Shown one piece after another: positions 58,133 to 61,712 of a DNA stretch of 61,712 nucleotides (positions within the stretch are counted from its first letter, which is position 1; every line of letters starts with the position of its first letter). Position numbers and translations under genes: made by a program. The stretch is taken from positions 1 to 61,712 of the forward strand of contig CAMZFV010000015.1 in the NCBI GenBank assembly GCA_947306175.1. The letters are read 5' to 3'. The DNA comes from an uncultured Prevotellaceae bacterium. GTDB lineage: Bacteria; Bacteroidota; Bacteroidia; Bacteroidales; Muribaculaceae. A model generated the notes under the pieces. That model saw nothing but the letters and a program-made list of their open reading frames with translations, was not told where the DNA came from and searched no databases.

Positions 58133-61100
58133 ATGAAAAGAACCCATTACCCGCTTAGAACAGCACTACTGCTACTACTGTTCTTATTCACTGCATCATC
58201 AGCCATGGCCTCTTACTTTCATGATCATGAGCATGATTTGTATTGCGACATCTTAGATGACGGAACCGTTTCCATCACCTATAACGAAGATAACGAAGAT
58301 TACAACACTTACAGTGGCTTTGTCTATATTCCCGAAGAGGCTGCGATGGGTGCATTGCACCCGCAGTACATTCCAATTACTGAAATCGGAAAGTATGCGT
58401 TCCGCAACTGCTATGACCTGACGGGTGTAAGCATCGGCGGTAATGTCAAAAATATCGGTTATGATTCCTTCTGGGGCTGTACCAAACTTACCGAGATTGA
58501 CATTCCTGATAATGTTTTAACAATCGAAAATTGGGCATTTGAGAGCTGTAGTGCCATGACAAAGATCACGCTGGGCAGCGGACTGACGTCAATCGGCGGT
58601 TCGGCCTTCACGGGATGCAACGCTTTGCGTACCATCATCTGCAATGCCACCACACCGCCATCCATCTCGAGCACAACCTTTCCCAGCACGGTGACCAATA
58701 GTGCTACACTTTATGTGCCCAGTCCCGGAGCGGTCATTGCCTATAGAAACGCCAACTACTGGAGTAGTTTCGCCAACATTGTCACGACAAAAAATTACGA
58801 CTTTGTCTATAATGGCATCTATTATGCCATCACTGGCAGTAACACGGTGAGCGTAACCAATAATGGCGGCGAAAACACCTACAGTGGTAGCATCACCATT
58901 CCCGCGACAGTGACTTATGGAGGCAAAACATACAGGGTGACTGAAATCGGTGCCAATGCGTTCCGTGGCAGCTCAAACATGACATCTGTAACCATTGGCA
59001 GCAACGTCACCATCATTCAAGAATGGGCCTTCTCCTACTCTGGTATCACCAGTGTCGTCATTCCCGACAATGTCCAGAGCATCGGCTTCAATGCATTTGG
59101 TGACATATCGACGTTGACTCAAGTGACCATCGGCAAGGGGGTGACCTACATTGGCACCTATGCCTTTGACAGTCCCTTGACCAAAGTGACCGTCCTTGCA
59201 ACAACACCGCCAACCATCAACAACAGTAACGCGTTTAAGAGCGACACCTACAACAATGCCAATCTTATCGTACCCAAGGGTTGTGCAAGCGCATATGAAT
59301 CAGCTACTTATTGGAAAAACTTTAAATATATTAATGAGTGCATCTACGATTTCTATGTCAATGGCATTTACTACAAGAAGACCGGCAGTAACACCGCCAG
59401 CGTTTGCCGTAGCATTGACGAGCCAGCACATGATTATACCGGCACTGTAACCATTCCCGCGACTGTAACCTACAATGGCACAACTTATAGGGTAACAGGT
59501 ATTGACGACTTCGCATTCTGCCTCTGTACAGTAACCAAAGTGAACATCGGTAGCAATGTAACGACCATTGGTCAAGGTGCTTTCCTCATCTCCGGATTGA
59601 CCAGCATTACCATACCCAACAACGTGACCTCGATGGGCGCATCCGCATTTGAGGGTTGCAGTGACTTAAAGTCAGCCAGCATCGGCACAGGTATCACGAC
59701 AATCAGTGATTACGCTTTTATGAGTACAGATCTTGTCTCCATCAACATTCCCAATAATGTCAAGACCATCGGCAAGGAAGCATTCCATGCTTGTTCTGAA
59801 GCGACAAGCCTGAGCATCGGCACTGGTGTCACTACCATTGGAGAAGAGGCCTTCAATGGTTTAAACATCACCTCAATCACTATCCCCAACAGTGTCACAA
59901 CCATCGGTAAGGGAGCTTTTTATTATTGTGATAATGCTACAACCTTGACTATCGGTAGCGGTGTCACCTCCATTGGAGACGAGGCGTTCTACGAGTGCAA
60001 TAAGTTGACCTCCGTCACCTGTAATGCCGTCACACCGCCCACTATCCAGAGCCGCACGTTCTATCCGAGCAGTATCTACAGCAATGCCACATTGACCGTA
60101 CCCGGTCCATCTGCTGTGACAGCCTACAAAGCGGCCAATTACTGGAAGAACTTCACCACCATCAATGCCGCTAACGTCTATGACTTTGCTGTGAATGGTA
60201 TCTATTACAAGATTACAGGTACCAATACGGTGAGCGTTACCTACAAGAATTCCAGCTACAACAGCTACACCACGGCAACCGTAACCATCCCGGCCAACGT
60301 AACTTATGGCGGCACGACCTACAAGGTGACTGCCATCGGCGACAATGCCTTTAGGAAATGTACGAGTGTGACCAAGGTGAACATCGGCAGCAATGTGACA
60401 ACTATTGGACAATATGCCTTCTACAGTTCAGGCCTGACATCAGTCAACATTCCCAATGGCGTGACCAATATCAAGGCCTATGCCTTCGGCAATTGCACCA
60501 ACCTGGCCAGCGTGATCATGGGCAGTGGTATCACCACGATAGGAGGATCGGCCTTTGTGGGCTGCACCGCATTGACCGCTATCAACATCTATGCGACCAC
60601 GCCTCCCGGCATCCAGAGCACAACGTTCCCTTCCAGCACCTATAGCAACGCAACCCTGACCGTGCCCAATCCATCAGCAGTGACAGCCTACAAGGCCGCC
60701 AACTACTGGAAAAACTTCACTACCATCAAGGCAGCCAATAACTTTGACATCCTTTATGGCGGTATCTATTACCTGATCACAGGTGCCAATACGGTGAGTG
60801 TGACCTTCATGAACAGCGACTACAACAGCTACACCGCTGCGACAGTCACTATCCCTGCACAATTCAGTTACAATGGAACGACCTACAAGGTGACCGCCAT
60901 TGGCGACAACGCCTTCAGGAAATGCACGAGCGTGACCAAGGTGAACATCGGTAGCAATGTGACCTCAATAGGTCAGTACGCTTTCTATAGCTCAGGACTG
61001 ACGTCGGTTACCATCCCCGACAATGTGACGACAATCAAGGTCAATGCCTTCGGCAGCTGTAACAACTTGACCAGTGTCGTCATCGGCAAGGGAGTGACCA

Positions 61101-61480
61101 CGATCGCCTCCTTGGCATTTGACAGCCCGTTGATGAGTGTAACCTGTCATGCGGTAACACCGCCCACGATGTCCAATACCAATTGCTTCAGGACATCAAC
61201 CTATGACAATGCCACACTCTATGTTCCAGCAGCATCACTGGCTAGCTACAAGACAGCAAGCGGTTGGAGGTATTTCGCCAAGATCCTGAGCATCGGCGGC
61301 GGTGTAACTGGTGATTTGGACGGCAATGGCGAGCTGGATGTCACCGACATTACCTTGCTGATTGACGCATTCCTCAATGGAGAGCAATTAGATCCCAACA
61401 TAGCTGACGTCAATGGTGATGGTGCGATTGACATCGCTGACCTCACCGCACTGATAGACCGACTGCTGAATGGCAAATAA
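58133..61480 (+). CDS. secreted BspA-like leucine-rich repeat (LRR_5) protein with C-terminal dockerin
   Basis: 1115 residues. The signal peptide is RTALLLLLFLFTASSAMAS (to about 27). There are four full blocks plus a diverged first one; each opens with YDF-V-NGIYY-ITG-NTVSVT and TIPA-V-Y-G-TYKVT-IG and continues into LRR_5 units of the form KVNIGSNVTTIGQYAFYSSGLTSVNIPN. The last two blocks are near copies with a 188-residue (564-bp) period at DNA level. Residues ~1060-1115 hold two dockerin repeats, DLDGNGELDVTDITLLIDAFL and DVNGDGAIDIADLTALIDRLL, with Ca2+-binding D-x-N/D-G-x-G-x-D loops. BspA-like LRRs mediate adhesion. No cohesin or scaffoldin is here, so the dockerin partner is unknown. 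Confidence 0.9.
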   Translation: MKRTHYPLRTALLLLLFLFTASSAMASYFHDHEHDLYCDILDDGTVSITYNEDNEDYNTYSGFVYIPEEAAMGALHPQYIPITEIGKYAFRNCYDLTGVSIGGNVKNIGYDSFWGCTKLTEIDIPDNVLTIENWAFESCSAMTKITLGSGLTSIGGSAFTGCNALRTIICNATTPPSISSTTFPSTVTNSATLYVPSPGAVIAYRNANYWSSFANIVTTKNYDFVYNGIYYAITGSNTVSVTNNGGENTYSGSITIPATVTYGGKTYRVTEIGANAFRGSSNMTSVTIGSNVTIIQEWAFSYSGITSVVIPDNVQSIGFNAFGDISTLTQVTIGKGVTYIGTYAFDSPLTKVTVLATTPPTINNSNAFKSDTYNNANLIVPKGCASAYESATYWKNFKYINECIYDFYVNGIYYKKTGSNTASVCRSIDEPAHDYTGTVTIPATVTYNGTTYRVTGIDDFAFCLCTVTKVNIGSNVTTIGQGAFLISGLTSITIPNNVTSMGASAFEGCSDLKSASIGTGITTISDYAFMSTDLVSINIPNNVKTIGKEAFHACSEATSLSIGTGVTTIGEEAFNGLNITSITIPNSVTTIGKGAFYYCDNATTLTIGSGVTSIGDEAFYECNKLTSVTCNAVTPPTIQSRTFYPSSIYSNATLTVPGPSAVTAYKAANYWKNFTTINAANVYDFAVNGIYYKITGTNTVSVTYKNSSYNSYTTATVTIPANVTYGGTTYKVTAIGDNAFRKCTSVTKVNIGSNVTTIGQYAFYSSGLTSVNIPNGVTNIKAYAFGNCTNLASVIMGSGITTIGGSAFVGCTALTAINIYATTPPGIQSTTFPSSTYSNATLTVPNPSAVTAYKAANYWKNFTTIKAANNFDILYGGIYYLITGANTVSVTFMNSDYNSYTAATVTIPAQFSYNGTTYKVTAIGDNAFRKCTSVTKVNIGSNVTSIGQYAFYSSGLTSVTIPDNVTTIKVNAFGSCNNLTSVVIGKGVTTIASLAFDSPLMSVTCHAVTPPTMSNTNCFRTSTYDNATLYVPAASLASYKTASGWRYFAKILSIGGGVTGDLDGNGELDVTDITLLIDAFLNGEQLDPNIADVNGDGAIDIADLTALIDRLLNGK

Positions 61481-61513
61481 TCATCTTGTCAAGTAGTTAC
61501 CCAACATCATTTA

Positions 61514-61548
61514 GTAGAGACGCAAAGGCAATTTGCGTCTCTACTTTT
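61514..61548. repeat. GTAGAGACGCAAA palindrome (REP-like, probably doubling as terminator)
   Basis: Arms GTAGAGACGCAAA and TTTGCGTCTCTAC with a short GGCAA centre, followed by TTTT. It is a diverged member of the palindrome family at 31971 and 37827, here at terminator distance from the LRR gene stop. Confidence 0.8.
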
Positions 61549-61712
61549 ATTTGTCATCTACTGAACTGAAAAGAAAATATTAGTACCGTTGCCTACGGCG
61601 AAGGTAAGCGGCGCCTCGGGATAAAAAAAGAATGAATTCTTTTTGTTCTCCGCTCGGCTCCTGACTTCGTCATTGCGTCACCCAAAATTCGTCTGTGAAT
61701 AGGGGCGCGATG
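61549..61712. other. right-edge sequence with no recognised gene
   Basis: I see no coding frame with a recognisable family here. The only structures are an AT-rich imperfect hairpin around 61624-61652 and GC-rich stretches near 61603-61620 and 61660 that look like more intergenic repeat material. Confidence 0.4.

Noticed and set aside
1..61712. tRNA or rRNA genes
   Set aside because: Intergenic regions were read for cloverleaf-type and conserved rRNA sequence; none was recognised.

Overview
The window reads as chromosome of a Bacteroidales bacterium, most likely a gut Muribaculaceae or Prevotellaceae; the family cannot be fixed from sequence alone. The reasons are a full Na+-pumping NQR operon, RprX/RprY, a second EF-G, an OstA-like protein, DUF3667 and DUF3127 proteins, a type B L31, a BspA-like LRR protein with a dockerin, and promoters of the Bacteroidetes form TTG-N19/20-TAnnTTTG. 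That -7 element recurs upstream of nearly every operon and repeatedly settles which start codon is right (surA-like, recQ, uvrA, tig, ppiD-like).

Layout. 1-721: the end of an ExbB/TolQ gene. 1152-7126: nqrABCDEF. 7201-10355 (minus): flavodoxin-like lipoprotein, Skp/OmpH-like protein with an unlisted 56-residue membrane protein upstream, and guanine deaminase. 10556-12577: pepD and a DUF3127 protein. 12666-25580 (minus): AlbA_2 regulator, SGNH esterase, PHP phosphatase, mutL, OstA-like, SurA-like, M16 protease and a second parvulin, i.e. an outer-membrane biogenesis block that also holds mutL. 25716-31766 (minus): recQ, clpX, clpP, tig. 32122-34260 (minus): an ECF sigma factor and a small membrane-protein operon (two YtxH, a holin-like protein, an Arg-tailed protein). 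34839-39607: uvrA, an AlkD-like HEAT protein, hemW. 39835-46087: EF-G2, an inserted AAA/DUF4143 ATPase, rprX, rprY. 46188-51144: PlsC, a CpsB-type phosphatase, L31, two DUF3667 proteins and a small membrane protein. 51253-57775: lipid kinase, then a glycogen/alpha-glucan cluster (GH133-type debranching enzyme, RDD protein, GT4, GH57). 58133-61480: a large secreted LRR protein with dockerin.

Most notable. (1) The EF-G paralogue has lost canonical GTPase residues (DCPGS in place of DTPGH). (2) An AT-rich ATPase gene sits between two copies of the EF-G2 3' end plus terminator, the footprint of an insertion that regenerated the gene end. (3) Intergenic regions carry several dispersed repeat families: 7-bp-period arrays, REPIN-like inverted pairs around ACTACGAATTAC, and a 22-bp palindrome that also appears in a diverged form. 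They are combined into composite modules, which flank uvrA on both sides. (4) A GH57 amylase ends in a histone-H1-like Lys/Ala/Pro tail. (5) The nqrA and pepD upstream regions share an 18-bp box at the same distance from their -7 elements, in a window that also encodes RprY, a regulator linked to nqr in Porphyromonas.
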